A DNA stretch of 64,000 nucleotides. Source: Cryomorphaceae bacterium BACL11 MAG-121001-bin54 (GTDB lineage Bacteria > Bacteroidota > Bacteroidia > Flavobacteriales > BACL11). The notes beneath the pieces were generated by a model that worked only from the letters and a program-made list of their open reading frames with translations, did no database searches and had not been told where the DNA came from. The stretch spans positions 186,001-250,000 of the forward strand of contig CAJJAH010000001.1 in NCBI GenBank assembly GCA_905182255.1. Direction: 5' to 3'. Made by a program: the position numbers and the translations under genes. Shown here piece after piece: positions 54,958 through 64,000 of the stretch (its first letter is position 1; every line of letters starts with the position of its first letter).

Positions 54958-57464
54958 TATTGTGCAGGTGCTACTCTATCAACTAATAACCATAAAGAAA
55001 GAATAGCTGTAACTTTTAGCATAGTTTTCTCGATTGCTTGATTCCAATCTATTGGAATTTTTTTATGTTTTAATTTATCAATTTTATTAATGACTTTAAT
55101 AGTTGACCCTTTCTTAACTACTGGGGAAATAACGAATAAACCAAAATTCATTGATTTTTTTGCTATTCCGTTAGGATAAATGACAACAGTATTTGCTTTC
55201 TTATTAATTTTAGTGAAACCTCCAGCAAAATTATTGACATAATAATTAGCTCTTCTTCTACCAAAATAAGGTGCACTTATTGACCCTCCCTCAAGATTTA
55301 TTAACTCTCCTTTAATGTGAACAAGATCCATTATTTTAGGAATGATAATACTATCTCCTTCAATCAATACTAAATTGTGTTTAGAAAAATTAGATTGTAA
55401 GGCTTTATCTAAGTCTAGATAGACTTTTTTATACATTATCAATTTATTAAACCTTTCAAAATTCTCTACTCTCATATTTTGTAGTTCCTGCTGATATAAA
55501 AGTGATAAACTTGGTTTAGAAAGAATAGAGTCTAATAACTCTTCAGAAAAATCCTTAAGAGTAATATTTGCAGATTGACTTGTACTTGACACTTTCTCTC
55601 TAAACATCGTAACTCCATCTAAGTATGCAAATCTTGTAAGCCCTCCTGCCCTTTTGATTATTGAAGAAATTTTTTCATCCTTCGATAGAAGAGTATAAGT
55701 TCCTGGATACTTAACCTCTCCTGATAATGAAATATTTTTAGAAGGTTCAAAATTTGGGTTTTCTCTAACGAAAACTTGATCAAAAGGCTGTAATAAAAAC
55801 TCTTCTGCTTCATTACTTAATACTAAGTCATCACCAATTTTAATTGTTTTTACAATAGCAACGCGAGGCTTTAATTTATTAGATGATATATCATAATCCA
55901 TAATTCTACTTATCTCTACTCTACTTCCTTCAGCTTGACGCAATAAACCTCCTGCCTTCAACAAAACATCTTGTAAAGTCATTTTATCTCCAAAATCAAA
56001 GCTTCCTGATTTCCTAACAGCGCCTAAAACTGATACAGAAAAATCGTCATCAAAATCATCAAGAGAAAGTACATTTATAATGTCGTACTCTTTTAATAGA
56101 ATGTTATCAATGTGACTATAATCTTCCAAAATTGCTGTAAGATTAACTGTAATATGAGTTTTCGTTCTATCATTGTTCGTACGAATTATATATACCTTAT
56201 CCACAAAAGTTTTCTCAGAAATACATTTAGCTCTTTTCAGTAAATCTAATAAACGATCTCCCTGAACAAACTCATAATCACCAGAAACACCAATACTAGA
56301 TTTTATATTTACAAAATTTGATAATTTATTAGAGATTGTATTTACAATAATTTCATCACCATTTTGAACAATTGTAGAACTGATATGATCTTTATGAACA
56401 TCATTTACTTTGACTGAATTATAATCAATACGCTTTAATGTCAATAAATCAGTAAATGAATTTGTAGTATAACCTCCAGCATATTTAATTAACTCTGAAA
56501 TATGCTCTCCTGTTTTTGCTTCATAAGTGTAAGGGCGATTCACAGCACCTTTTATTTCTACAATATGTTTTGCGGGAGGAATAAATAAATAATCTCCATC
56601 TTGCATGTATACATCTTGGGAGCCAATTGGATTAAACAAGAACTGGTACACATCTAAAGAATCAACTGTCTTACCATCACGTTTAATATAAATATTACGA
56701 ACAGAGCCTAACTGATTAGGACCATTTGCGGCAATCAAAGCATTAAAAGCTGTATTGATAGCTGGTATTGTGTACGAGCCAGGATTATAAACCTCACCAA
56801 CGATATGCACAGTAATAACTCTAGAATAAGAAAGAGTAACATCAATTTCAGAATTTTTCATATCCAAAAATGAACCAAACTTACTCTTTAGTATTGAACG
56901 CATTTTTTTGAAAGTTAAACCCTTCACATAGATTCTTCCATAAGAACTAGGTGTAATATATCCTCTCTCATCTACTAACAAATTTTCAGAAAACTCAGAA
57001 TAACCCCATACAGAAATAGAAATTTCATCACCACTTCCTACTTTATAGTTTTCAGGAGCTTTAGCATCCAATGCTTTTTGATAGAATGAAAGTTTATTAT
57101 TTCTAAATATATCCTGCCCATAAATTCTTGCTTTAGGAAATGAACTAGTATCTATTTGTAAAGTGTCCCCAAAACTTTCATAAAATTTTGCAATATTAGA
57201 ATTATCTGAAGCTGTATCATTTGATCCTTTAGCATATTTACCTTTATTAAATTTATAATTCATTGCTTCAGTAATTTCAGCATTTGATAATCCCATTTGT
57301 TTTAGTACTTCCTCTGAAGGGATGTCAGATGCGCGCAAATCCTCGGGGTTTGAGTTGGAAGGTAAAAACTTTAAATAAGTAGAATTGATTTTAAATTTAT
57401 CAGTTTGAGCACTTACTAAAGAAGTAAATAAAATTAAAAATGACAATAAAATAAGTTTTTTCAT
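54957..57464 (-). CDS. Wza-like polysaccharide export protein with SLBB domains
   Basis: 835-aa envelope protein: signal peptide (ends SLVSAQ), the polysaccharide-export domain (YKVGSGDEISISVWGYSEFSENLLVDERGYITPSSYGRIYVKGLTF, about 143-225), then several SLBB repeats (VHIVGEVYNPGSYTIP, VEIKGAVNRPYTYE, VSVLGAVRKSGSF, ISLSGEVKYPGTYTLL, VHIKGELINLEGGSI). A C-terminal hydrophobic segment (TAILSLWLLVDRVAP) suggests membrane anchoring. Predicted to export a capsule or exopolysaccharide with the adjacent Wzz-like protein. It follows an acyl-CoA dehydrogenase by only 5 nt. No glycosyltransferases are nearby. Confidence 0.88.
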   Translation of the reverse strand: MKKLILLSFLILFTSLVSAQTDKFKINSTYLKFLPSNSNPEDLRASDIPSEEVLKQMGLSNAEITEAMNYKFNKGKYAKGSNDTASDNSNIAKFYESFGDTLQIDTSSFPKARIYGQDIFRNNKLSFYQKALDAKAPENYKVGSGDEISISVWGYSEFSENLLVDERGYITPSSYGRIYVKGLTFKKMRSILKSKFGSFLDMKNSEIDVTLSYSRVITVHIVGEVYNPGSYTIPAINTAFNALIAANGPNQLGSVRNIYIKRDGKTVDSLDVYQFLFNPIGSQDVYMQDGDYLFIPPAKHIVEIKGAVNRPYTYEAKTGEHISELIKYAGGYTTNSFTDLLTLKRIDYNSVKVNDVHKDHISSTIVQNGDEIIVNTISNKLSNFVNIKSSIGVSGDYEFVQGDRLLDLLKRAKCISEKTFVDKVYIIRTNNDRTKTHITVNLTAILEDYSHIDNILLKEYDIINVLSLDDFDDDFSVSVLGAVRKSGSFDFGDKMTLQDVLLKAGGLLRQAEGSRVEISRIMDYDISSNKLKPRVAIVKTIKIGDDLVLSNEAEEFLLQPFDQVFVRENPNFEPSKNISLSGEVKYPGTYTLLSKDEKISSIIKRAGGLTRFAYLDGVTMFREKVSSTSQSANITLKDFSEELLDSILSKPSLSLLYQQELQNMRVENFERFNKLIMYKKVYLDLDKALQSNFSKHNLVLIEGDSIIIPKIMDLVHIKGELINLEGGSISAPYFGRRRANYYVNNFAGGFTKINKKANTVVIYPNGIAKKSMNFGLFVISPVVKKGSTIKVINKIDKLKHKKIPIDWNQAIEKTMLKVTAILSLWLLVDRVAPAQ

Positions 57465-57469
57465 AATTA

Positions 57470-58609
57470 TTATTTTAAAATAGAACGAGAGATTACAATT
57501 CTTTGAATCTCAGAAGTTCCTTCATAAATTTGCGTGATTTTTGCATCACGCATTAAGCGTTCTACATGATATTCTTTTACAAAACCATAACCACCATGTA
57601 CTTGTACGGCTTCAACAGTAGTTTTCATAGCTGTTTCAGAAGCAAATACTTTTGCCATTGCACCAAGAGTATCATAATTTTTGCCATTATCTTTAAGCCA
57701 TGCAGCTTTTAAACATAACAATCTTGCTGCTTCAATTTCAGTAACCATATCTGCTAATTTAAATGCAATAGCTTGATGTTTTGAAATTTCTTTACCAAAC
57801 GCTTTTCTTTCTTTAGAATATTCTAGAGCTAATTCATATGCTCCAGAAGCAATACCAAGTGCTTGTGCAGCAATTCCAATTCTACCTCCTGATAAGGTTT
57901 TCATTGCAAAAGTAAAGCCAAATCCGTCTTCTCCAATTCTATTTTCTTTTGGAACTTTAACATCTGTAAACATCAACGAATGCGTATCAGAACCCCTAAT
58001 TCCTAATTTATTTTCTTTTGCACCAACTATAAATCCGTTTATATCTTTTTCAACAATAAAAGCATTAATTCCTTTATGACCCTTATCCACGTCTGTTTGA
58101 GCCATTACTAAGTAAATAGAAGCCGAACTTCCATTGGTGATCCAGTTCTTTGTTCCGTTCAATAAATAATAATCTCCTTTATCAATAGCTGTAGTTTGCT
58201 GAGAAGTAGCATCAGACCCTGCTTCTGGTTCTGACAAACAAAAGGCGCCGATTATTTCTCCACTAGCTAATGGTTTTAAATATTTTTCTTTTTGCTCTTC
58301 ATTACCAAAAGTTTCTAATCCCCAACAAACTAATGAATTATTTACTGACATAACCACTGAGCAAGAAGCGTCTACTTTAGAAATCTCTTCCATAGCCAAA
58401 ATATAAGAGATAGTATCCATTCCTGCTCCTCCATATTTAGGATCAACCATCATGCCCATAAATCCAAGCTCTCCTAACTTCTTAATTTGTTCAGTTGGAA
58501 AGGACTGATTTTCATCTCTTTCAATTACACCTGGCAATAATTCTGTTTGAGCAAAATCCCTTGCTGCATCCCTAATCATCTTATGTTCTTCCGTCAATTC
58601 AAAATTCAT
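57470..58609 (-). CDS. Short-chain acyl-CoA dehydrogenase
   Basis: 379-aa FAD enzyme catalysing alpha,beta-oxidation of acyl-CoA. Signatures: AFCLSEPEAGSDATSQQTTA, WITNGSSASIYLVMAQTD, RIGIAAQALGIASGAYE, QVHGGYGFVKEYHVERLMRDAKITQIYEGTSEIQRIVISRSIL, with the catalytic Glu in IYEGTSE. Sequence resembles short-chain butyryl-CoA-type enzymes. It begins the unit that continues into the SLBB and Wzz-like genes 5 nt downstream. Confidence 0.95.
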   Translation of the reverse strand: MNFELTEEHKMIRDAARDFAQTELLPGVIERDENQSFPTEQIKKLGELGFMGMMVDPKYGGAGMDTISYILAMEEISKVDASCSVVMSVNNSLVCWGLETFGNEEQKEKYLKPLASGEIIGAFCLSEPEAGSDATSQQTTAIDKGDYYLLNGTKNWITNGSSASIYLVMAQTDVDKGHKGINAFIVEKDINGFIVGAKENKLGIRGSDTHSLMFTDVKVPKENRIGEDGFGFTFAMKTLSGGRIGIAAQALGIASGAYELALEYSKERKAFGKEISKHQAIAFKLADMVTEIEAARLLCLKAAWLKDNGKNYDTLGAMAKVFASETAMKTTVEAVQVHGGYGFVKEYHVERLMRDAKITQIYEGTSEIQRIVISRSILK

Positions 58610-58633
58610 TATTTGCTTTTCTTAAAATTTATA

Positions 58634-58641
58634 CAAAAATA
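58634..58641 (-). promoter_or_regulatory. Promoter -7 element of the acyl-CoA dehydrogenase gene
   Basis: The minus strand reads TATTTTTG, 24 nt before the ATG at 58609. Confidence 0.5.
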
Positions 58642-58653
58642 CATTTTTTAAAC

Positions 58654-58661
58654 TATTTTTG
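58654..58661 (+). promoter_or_regulatory. Promoter -7 element of anmK
   Basis: TATTTTTG ends 7 nt before ATG 58669; leaderless transcription is likely. Confidence 0.5.
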
Positions 58662-58668
58662 GAAATTG

Positions 58669-59712
58669 ATGACTGAGAAAATAAAATATACAGTTTTAGG
58701 TATTATGTCTGGAACATCACTAGACGGAATTGACCTTGCTATATGTACTTTTACTAAAAATCAAGAATGGGAATACAAAATTGATAAATCAGAAACTCTA
58801 AAATATCCTATTTTTTGGAAATCAAAATTATCAACTACTCACACTAAAAGTAAAGCCATAGTTGAACAAACTGATATTCAATTTGGACTATTCATAGGAC
58901 AAACAATTAATCTATTCTTAAAAAATGAACAAGTAGATTTTATCGCTTCTCATGGGCACACTATATTTCATCAGCCAGAAAATAACTACACTCTACAAAT
59001 TGGTTGTGGAAAAACTATTTCTAATGCTACAAAAATAACAACCATTAATAACTTTAGGAGTTTAGATGTTTCACTTAATGGGCAAGGAGCTCCTTTAGTT
59101 CCAATTGGTGATTTATTACTTTTTCCTGAATATAAATATTGTGTTAATCTTGGTGGGTTTGCTAATATATCTACAAAAAAGAATGAGGAAATAATTGCAT
59201 TTGACATTTGCCCAGCCAACATTGTATTAAATAATCTTTGCAAAGATTTGGGAATTGAGTATGACACAAATGGAGATATTTCTCGAGAAGGGAAAATTAT
59301 ACCAACAATTTTGCAGCAACTTAATCAATTGGATTTTTATGTGAAGAAAGCTCCAAAATCATTAGGAAGAGAATGGGTAGAAAAAAATATTTTACCAATC
59401 CTTAAAAACAATAAAAGTCAGGACCTACTATGTACTTTTTGTGAACATGTAGCGATTCAAATAGGTAAATTTTTAAAAGATGAATCAGCACTACTTACAG
59501 GAGGAGGTGTATTTAATTCTTTTTTAATGGACCGAATTAGATTCCATTCTAAGGCAGAAATAATTGTACCAAACAAAGAATTAATCGAATTTAAAGAGTC
59601 CTTAATTTTTGCGTTCCTTGGTGTTCTAAGATTGAGAGATGAAGTAAACTGCCTACAATCTGTTACAGGTGCCGATATGGATAATTGTGGTGGGATTATT
59701 CATGAAATTTAA
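58669..59712 (+). CDS. anmK: Anhydro-N-acetylmuramic acid kinase
   Basis: Recycles cell-wall anhydroMurNAc to MurNAc-6-phosphate. The 347-aa protein has LGIMSGTSLDGIDLA, ASHGHTIFHQP, GQGAPLVPIGD, CVNLGGFANIS, FDICPANIVLN and LLTGGGVFNSFLMDRI, all AnmK signatures. ATG 58669 is used; the codon before it, TTG, is not needed. It diverges from the acyl-CoA dehydrogenase. murQ is not in the window. Confidence 0.95.
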   Translation: MTEKIKYTVLGIMSGTSLDGIDLAICTFTKNQEWEYKIDKSETLKYPIFWKSKLSTTHTKSKAIVEQTDIQFGLFIGQTINLFLKNEQVDFIASHGHTIFHQPENNYTLQIGCGKTISNATKITTINNFRSLDVSLNGQGAPLVPIGDLLLFPEYKYCVNLGGFANISTKKNEEIIAFDICPANIVLNNLCKDLGIEYDTNGDISREGKIIPTILQQLNQLDFYVKKAPKSLGREWVEKNILPILKNNKSQDLLCTFCEHVAIQIGKFLKDESALLTGGGVFNSFLMDRIRFHSKAEIIVPNKELIEFKESLIFAFLGVLRLRDEVNCLQSVTGADMDNCGGIIHEI

Positions 59713-59724
59713 GCCTAAATTTAA

Positions 59725-59732
59725 TACATTTG
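59725..59732 (+). promoter_or_regulatory. Promoter -7 element of the Glu/Leu dehydrogenase gene
   Basis: TACATTTG, 22 nt before ATG 59755. Confidence 0.55.
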
Positions 59733-59754
59733 CATAAAATATATAACCAAGAAG

Positions 59755-60981
59755 ATGGAAGAATTATTAAAGAAATTTGAAGATAAAAAACCTGTAATAG
59801 TTTTTGAGTGGAAAGATGAGAAAACAGATGCTGAAGGCTGGATAGTAATAAACTCACTAAGAGGTGGTGCTGCAGCTGGAGGAACAAGAATGAGAATTGG
59901 GGTCACTAAAGATGAGGTGTTGGCACTTGCAAAAACTATGGAAGTTAAGTTTACAGTTGCCGGCCCTCCAATTGGAGGAGGAAAATCAGGTATAAACTTT
60001 GACCCAAGAGATCCTAGGAAAAAAGAGGTTTTAAAAAGATGGTATGCAGCTGCAAAACCTTTATTAAAAACATATTACGGTACTGGAGGAGATATGAATG
60101 TAGATGAGGTTCATGAAGTGATACCCATGTGTGAGGAACAAGGGATTTTATTCCCATTAGAGGGGATTTTAAACGGCCACCACAGAAGAGATGAAAAGGG
60201 TAAAATGAAAATCATTAACCAACTAAAAATTGGTGTCCCTTTAATTGTTGAAGAAGAAAGTTTAACACCTAATCCAAATAAAAATTATTCTGTTGGTGAT
60301 TTAATCACAGGATATGGTGTATCAGAGACTATCATTCATTACTACAATATTTATGGTGGAGAGGTAAAAGGTAAAAGAGTAATCATACAGGGATGGGGAA
60401 ATGTTGCTGGAGCAGCCGCTTATTATTTAGCACAAGCTGGCGCTATTATTGTAGGGATTATTGACAAAAATGGAGGAGTAGTAAAAGCTGAAGGTTATTC
60501 TTTTCAAGAAATACAATCATTTTTAGAAAAACGTACATCAAACTTTTTAGAAACTGAAGATATGCTGTCTTTTAAACAGGCTAACGAAAAGATATGGAAT
60601 GTGGGGGCTGAAATATTTGTTCCTGCAGCAGCTTCACGCTTACTTACTCAAAATCAATTAGATGCTATGATTAATAACGGTCTAGAAGTTATCTCATCAG
60701 GAGCAAATGTTCCTTTTGCAGACAAAGAAATATTTTTTGGACCTATTTCAAAAAGTGCTGATGAAAGAGTTAGTGTATTACCAGATTTTATAGCAAATTG
60801 CGGAATGGCTAGAGTTTTTGCTTACCTTATGGAAGACAATGTTGAAATGAATGACAAAGCAATTTTTGCTGACACTTCAGAATGCATTAAAAATGCATTA
60901 ACTAAATCACATTCAATTAACAACAGTAAAATAAATATATCAAAGACTGCTATTGAAATTGCATTAAAACAATTAGTTTAA
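59755..60981 (+). CDS. Glu/Leu/Phe/Val dehydrogenase family protein
   Basis: 408-aa amino-acid dehydrogenase of the ELFV superfamily, likely NAD-linked. N-terminal domain: SLRGGAAAGGTRMR, GPPIGGGKSGI (catalytic Lys), GTGGDMNVDEVHEV. C-terminal Rossmann domain: VIIQGWGNVAGAAAYYLAQAGA with GxGxxA-like fingerprint, then EIFVPAAASRLL and SSGANVPF. The amino-acid specificity cannot be fixed by eye. A segment GILNGHHRRDEKGKMKIINQLKIGVPLI inserts between the two domains. Confidence 0.9.
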   Translation: MEELLKKFEDKKPVIVFEWKDEKTDAEGWIVINSLRGGAAAGGTRMRIGVTKDEVLALAKTMEVKFTVAGPPIGGGKSGINFDPRDPRKKEVLKRWYAAAKPLLKTYYGTGGDMNVDEVHEVIPMCEEQGILFPLEGILNGHHRRDEKGKMKIINQLKIGVPLIVEEESLTPNPNKNYSVGDLITGYGVSETIIHYYNIYGGEVKGKRVIIQGWGNVAGAAAYYLAQAGAIIVGIIDKNGGVVKAEGYSFQEIQSFLEKRTSNFLETEDMLSFKQANEKIWNVGAEIFVPAAASRLLTQNQLDAMINNGLEVISSGANVPFADKEIFFGPISKSADERVSVLPDFIANCGMARVFAYLMEDNVEMNDKAIFADTSECIKNALTKSHSINNSKINISKTAIEIALKQLV

Positions 60982-60991
60982 ATAAAATACT

Positions 60992-62089
60992 ATGGAAACA
61001 GAATTTTTACTTACGGAAATATTAGGAAATACAATTCAAGACTACGCTTGGTTTTTAGGAGCTCTTCTTCTAGGATTTATTTTCAAAAAATTAATCTCAA
61101 AATACTTAAGTCATTTATTATTTAAAGTATTAGGTGAAAAAGGTGTAGAAGTAGGTATTGAAAAATTTGACAAATTACTCACTAAACCTATTGGTTTTTG
61201 CATAATGCTATCTGTAATATACGTTGGAAGCACGCACATACAATATCCTGCCGTGTGGAATTTAGATCCAGAAAATGAAGTGGGATTAAAGATGTTTATC
61301 AATAAAGGTTTTTCTCTTATATATGTTTATTCTATTTTCTGGATTATCTTAAAAGTAATCGATTTTATTGGATTAATTTTAAATAAAAGAGCTGAAGCTA
61401 CTGAAAATAAAATGGATGATCAGCTCATTCCTTTTATTGTTGAAATTGCAAAAATCATTACATATGTATTTGCTTTAGTAATTGTAATGGGGAATATTTT
61501 TGAGGTAAATATTACTGCACTAGCAACAGGATTAGGAATTGGAGGTCTTGCCCTAGCTATGGCTTCCAAAGAAAGTTTGGAAAACCTTTTAGGCTCTTTC
61601 ACTATCTTTTTTGACCAACCATTTACTGTAGGTGATATTGTAACTGTAGGCGCTGTAACCGGTGTAGTTGAAAAAGTAGGGTTCAGAAGCACTCGTATTA
61701 GAACTTTTGACAAAAGTTTAGTTACTGTTCCAAACAAAAAAATGATTGATGCGGAATTAGATAACCTAGGATTAAGGCCTGTAAGAAGAGTAAAGTTTAA
61801 TATTGGCTTAACTTATGAAACTGCTCCAGAACAAATAAAAGCAATTGTTAATGACATTCAAGAAATGATCAATATGCATAAAAAAACAAATCAAGATGGT
61901 AGAGTTCGTTTTCAAGAATTTGGATCGAGCTCATTAGATATTATGGTAATGTACTTTGTTGACAGCCCAAAATGGGAGGATTTAATAAATGTTAAAGAAG
62001 AAGTAAATTATAAAATTATGGAGATTGTAAAAATACACAATAGTGATTTTGCATTCCCTAGCACAACAGTTTACCTACAAAAAAACTAG
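60992..62089 (+). CDS. MscS-family mechanosensitive channel
   Basis: 365-aa inner-membrane protein with an N-terminal membrane segment, further helices, and the MscS core: a pore helix rich in Gly/Ala (ITALATGLGIGGLALAMASKESLENLLGSF), the beta domain (FTVGDIVTVGAVTGVVEKVGFRSTRIRTFDKSLVTVPNKKMI) and the alpha/beta C-terminal domain. It protects against osmotic downshift. It lies between an amino-acid dehydrogenase and nhaD; linkage with the antiporter suggests an osmotic/ionic stress group. Confidence 0.92.
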   Translation: METEFLLTEILGNTIQDYAWFLGALLLGFIFKKLISKYLSHLLFKVLGEKGVEVGIEKFDKLLTKPIGFCIMLSVIYVGSTHIQYPAVWNLDPENEVGLKMFINKGFSLIYVYSIFWIILKVIDFIGLILNKRAEATENKMDDQLIPFIVEIAKIITYVFALVIVMGNIFEVNITALATGLGIGGLALAMASKESLENLLGSFTIFFDQPFTVGDIVTVGAVTGVVEKVGFRSTRIRTFDKSLVTVPNKKMIDAELDNLGLRPVRRVKFNIGLTYETAPEQIKAIVNDIQEMINMHKKTNQDGRVRFQEFGSSSLDIMVMYFVDSPKWEDLINVKEEVNYKIMEIVKIHNSDFAFPSTTVYLQKN

Positions 62090-62116
62090 ACATTAAAAAA
62101 CCCAATAGAAGAAAAT

Positions 62117-63406
62117 ATGATCACAACACTAATGATTATTGTATTCGTTTTAGGATACATGGCAATTGCCTTAGAGCATTCAATTAAAGTTGATAAAGCA
62201 GCTTCCGCATTAATTATTGGAGGGCTTACTTGGGCTCTTTACGCTTTTACAGGTACTGATGTGCACCACATGAACGAGCATTTAGGGCACCACTTAGTAG
62301 ATATTGCTGAAATTTTATTCTTCCTTTTAGGAGCAATGACCATTGTAGAATTGATTGATGCTCATGAAGGGTTTTCAATTATTACAGATAAAATTACTAC
62401 TAACAAGAAGGTCGCTTTAATGTGGATTTTAAGCATTATCACTTTCTTTTTCTCCGCTGCTCTAGATAACTTGACAACTGCAATTGTTATGTCGGCTTTA
62501 CTTACAAAACTGATTAAGGACAAAGAAAATTTATGGATGTTTGCAGGTATGGTAATACTATCCGCTAATGCGGGAGGAGCCTGGTCCCCAATTGGTGATA
62601 TTACAACTATTATGCTTTGGATTGGAGGGCAAGTTACAGCAAGTAATATCATTACTTCTATATTTTTACCTTCAGTAGTATGTGCACTTGTACCTTTAAT
62701 TTATTTAACGTTTAAACTTAAAGGGGAAGTAACAAGGCCGCTAAAAGTAGAAAGCAAAGAACATTATACCGATCCAACTTCATCATTTGAAAGAAATTTA
62801 GTGTTTTACATGGGGGTAGCTGGTTTACTATTTGTACCAATCTTTAAAACTATTACTCACTTACCTCCTTATGTTGGAATATTATTATCATTAGGAGTAC
62901 TTTGGTTAGTTACTGAAATCTTACATAGAAGTAAAAACCATGAACAAAAATCTCAACTCTCGGTTATTGGAGTAATGAAAAAAATAGATGTTCCAACAAT
63001 ATTTTTCTTTTTAGGGATTTTATTAGCAGTAGCAGCCTTGCAGTCAGCAGGGCAATTGGATATTGTAGCTAATTTCTTAGACAAAACATTTAATGGAGAT
63101 ATTTATATCATCAACATGATAATTGGGCTTCTTTCTTCAATTGTGGATAATGTACCTTTAGTAGCTGGAGCTATGGGAATGTATGAAATTAAACCCGTAG
63201 GTGACTTTGCTATTGACGGAAAGTTCTGGGAATTTTTAGCTTACTGTGCAGGTACAGGAGGATCCGTTTTAATTATTGGTTCTGCTGCAGGAGTTGCTGT
63301 TATGGGGATTCTGAAAATTGACTTCATATGGTACTTAAAAAATATTTCTTTATTAGCATTAATGGGGTATTTAGCTGGAGCAGCCACTTACATATTTATG
63401 CAATAA
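62117..63406 (+). CDS. nhaD: NhaD-type sodium/proton antiporter
   Basis: 429-aa integral membrane protein with about 12 hydrophobic segments. NhaD hallmarks include the HMNEHLGHHLVDIAEILFFLLGAMTIVELIDAH N-terminal segment, FFSAALDNLTTAIVM, LSANAGGAWSPIGDITTIMLW, and SSIVDNVPLVAGAM. It exports Na+ (or Li+) in exchange for H+, which suits a saline habitat. Confidence 0.93.
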   Translation: MITTLMIIVFVLGYMAIALEHSIKVDKAASALIIGGLTWALYAFTGTDVHHMNEHLGHHLVDIAEILFFLLGAMTIVELIDAHEGFSIITDKITTNKKVALMWILSIITFFFSAALDNLTTAIVMSALLTKLIKDKENLWMFAGMVILSANAGGAWSPIGDITTIMLWIGGQVTASNIITSIFLPSVVCALVPLIYLTFKLKGEVTRPLKVESKEHYTDPTSSFERNLVFYMGVAGLLFVPIFKTITHLPPYVGILLSLGVLWLVTEILHRSKNHEQKSQLSVIGVMKKIDVPTIFFFLGILLAVAALQSAGQLDIVANFLDKTFNGDIYIINMIIGLLSSIVDNVPLVAGAMGMYEIKPVGDFAIDGKFWEFLAYCAGTGGSVLIIGSAAGVAVMGILKIDFIWYLKNISLLALMGYLAGAATYIFMQ

Positions 63407-63431
63407 AAATTAACTTTAGCGTTTAATAACT

Positions 63432-64000
63432 ATGAATACAATTTTATTACAAATCCCACTATCTACTGACAGCTTAAATACTCCAGTAATTACCGAAAAA
63501 ACTTTATCTATTATTGACTTAATTACTTCAGGAGGGATTGGAGGAAACTTAGTAATGGGAACTCTAGGATTACTTTCTATTTTTGCAATTTATATTTTAA
63601 TTGAGCGTTTCTCGGCTATTAGAAAGGCAAGTATTGAAGATGACGCATTTCTAAAAAGCATACAGAATTTTGTTGAAGCAAAAGACATTGAAGCTGCAAA
63701 AACTTTATGTCGTAATACAGATAGCCCTATTTCAAGAATGATCGAAAAAGGAGTAAACAGAATTAATAAACCTATGACTGATATTTCAGCTGCTATTGAA
63801 AATCAAGGCAAGCTTGAAGTATTTAAAATGGAAAATAATTTAGCTAACCTAGCTACTATTTCAGGAGCTGCCCCAATGATTGGGTTTCTAGGAACTGTGA
63901 TTGGAATGATTGTTGCTTTCCACGAAATGGCAAGTGCTGGAGGTAACATTGATGTAGAAATGCTTTCCAAAGGCATTTACACTGCAATGACAACTACAGT
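63432..64000 (+). CDS. MotA/TolQ/ExbB proton channel family protein (partial)
   Basis: The frame opens at ATG 63432 and is open to the window edge (189 codons seen, no stop). It has the ExbB/TolQ pattern: a membrane segment (NLVMGTLGLLSIFAIYILIERFSAIRKA), a cytoplasmic helical region, and the conserved ISGAAPMIGFLGTVIGMIVAFHEMA with SKGIYTAMTTT at the end. It probably energises outer-membrane transport with ExbD/TonB or TolR partners downstream. TAACTTTA lies about 11 nt upstream of the ATG. Confidence 0.9.
   Translation, partial: MNTILLQIPLSTDSLNTPVITEKTLSIIDLITSGGIGGNLVMGTLGLLSIFAIYILIERFSAIRKASIEDDAFLKSIQNFVEAKDIEAAKTLCRNTDSPISRMIEKGVNRINKPMTDISAAIENQGKLEVFKMENNLANLATISGAAPMIGFLGTVIGMIVAFHEMASAGGNIDVEMLSKGIYTAMTTT

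Overview
The window is 64 kb of an AT-rich Bacteroidota chromosome, most likely from the order Flavobacteriales. Evidence for this: promoter-like TAnnTTTG elements instead of E. coli-type -10 boxes; type IX secretion (T9SS) and gliding genes (porU, porV, a PorP/SprF-like protein, gldJ); secreted proteins with T9SS C-terminal sorting tails; a PafA-type phosphatase; an archaeal/eukaryal-type ProRS; and the hpt-adk-obgE, proS/rpsT and gldJ-murF neighbourhoods known from this phylum. I see no prophage, insertion sequence, integron or CRISPR array. Most of the window is dense core chromosome with many 1-11 bp gene overlaps.

Layout. 0-3 kb: metK behind a structured leader that I read as a SAM-II-type riboswitch, convergent with lpdA. 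3.1-9.8 kb: an M61 peptidase, a T9SS-exported PI-PLC-like protein, two damaged genes (a CDGSH-type protein and a secreted surface protein), then hpt-adk-obgE-PAP2. 9.8-14.3 kb: pafA, aroB, aroA, and a convergent HAD nucleotidase. 14.4-18.3 kb (minus): polysaccharide deacetylase, rpsT, tRNA-Glu, a conserved hypothetical, proS. 18.4-20.8 kb: a Tyr/Asn-rich lipoprotein and a FadL-like porin. 20.98-23.5 kb: an accessory pair (a membrane-spanning propeller/AraC-type regulator and a 127-aa protein) with a 0.5 kb gene-free upstream region. 23.5-26.6 kb (minus): TPR protein, zinc-ribbon protein, Nif3 protein.

26.7-32.1 kb: lpxK, a purine nucleoside phosphorylase, a choice-of-anchor B T9SS cargo, gatB, lpxH. 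32.1-35.7 kb (minus): an M43-type T9SS protease, lipA and a 40-aa lipoprotein. 35.8-41.3 kb: ung, an L,D-transpeptidase, rmuC, rlmB, an MmcQ/YjbR pseudogene, a methyltransferase, a ZIP transporter and an AAA ATPase. 41.3-44.7 kb: tpx, katG (peroxide defence) and a DUF4442 protein. 44.7-53.9 kb: ispF, porV and porU (minus) diverging from porP/sprF-like, gldJ and murF. 53.9-58.6 kb (minus): acyl-CoA dehydrogenase, a Wza-like SLBB exporter and a Wzz-like protein. 58.7-64 kb: anmK, a Glu/Leu-type dehydrogenase, an MscS channel, nhaD and the start of a MotA/TolQ/ExbB gene cut by the window edge.

The most unusual items are the metK leader RNA, a 1.2 kb patch (about 5.84-7.07 kb) where two neighbouring genes carry at least six apparent frameshifts including two compensating pairs, an MmcQ/YjbR pseudogene with six in-frame stops but no indel, a tRNA-Glu/rpsT transcript with a 15-nt spacer, and several start codons placed 5-8 nt behind a promoter element, suggesting leaderless mRNAs. 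Family names rest on motif recognition only; no database search was possible.
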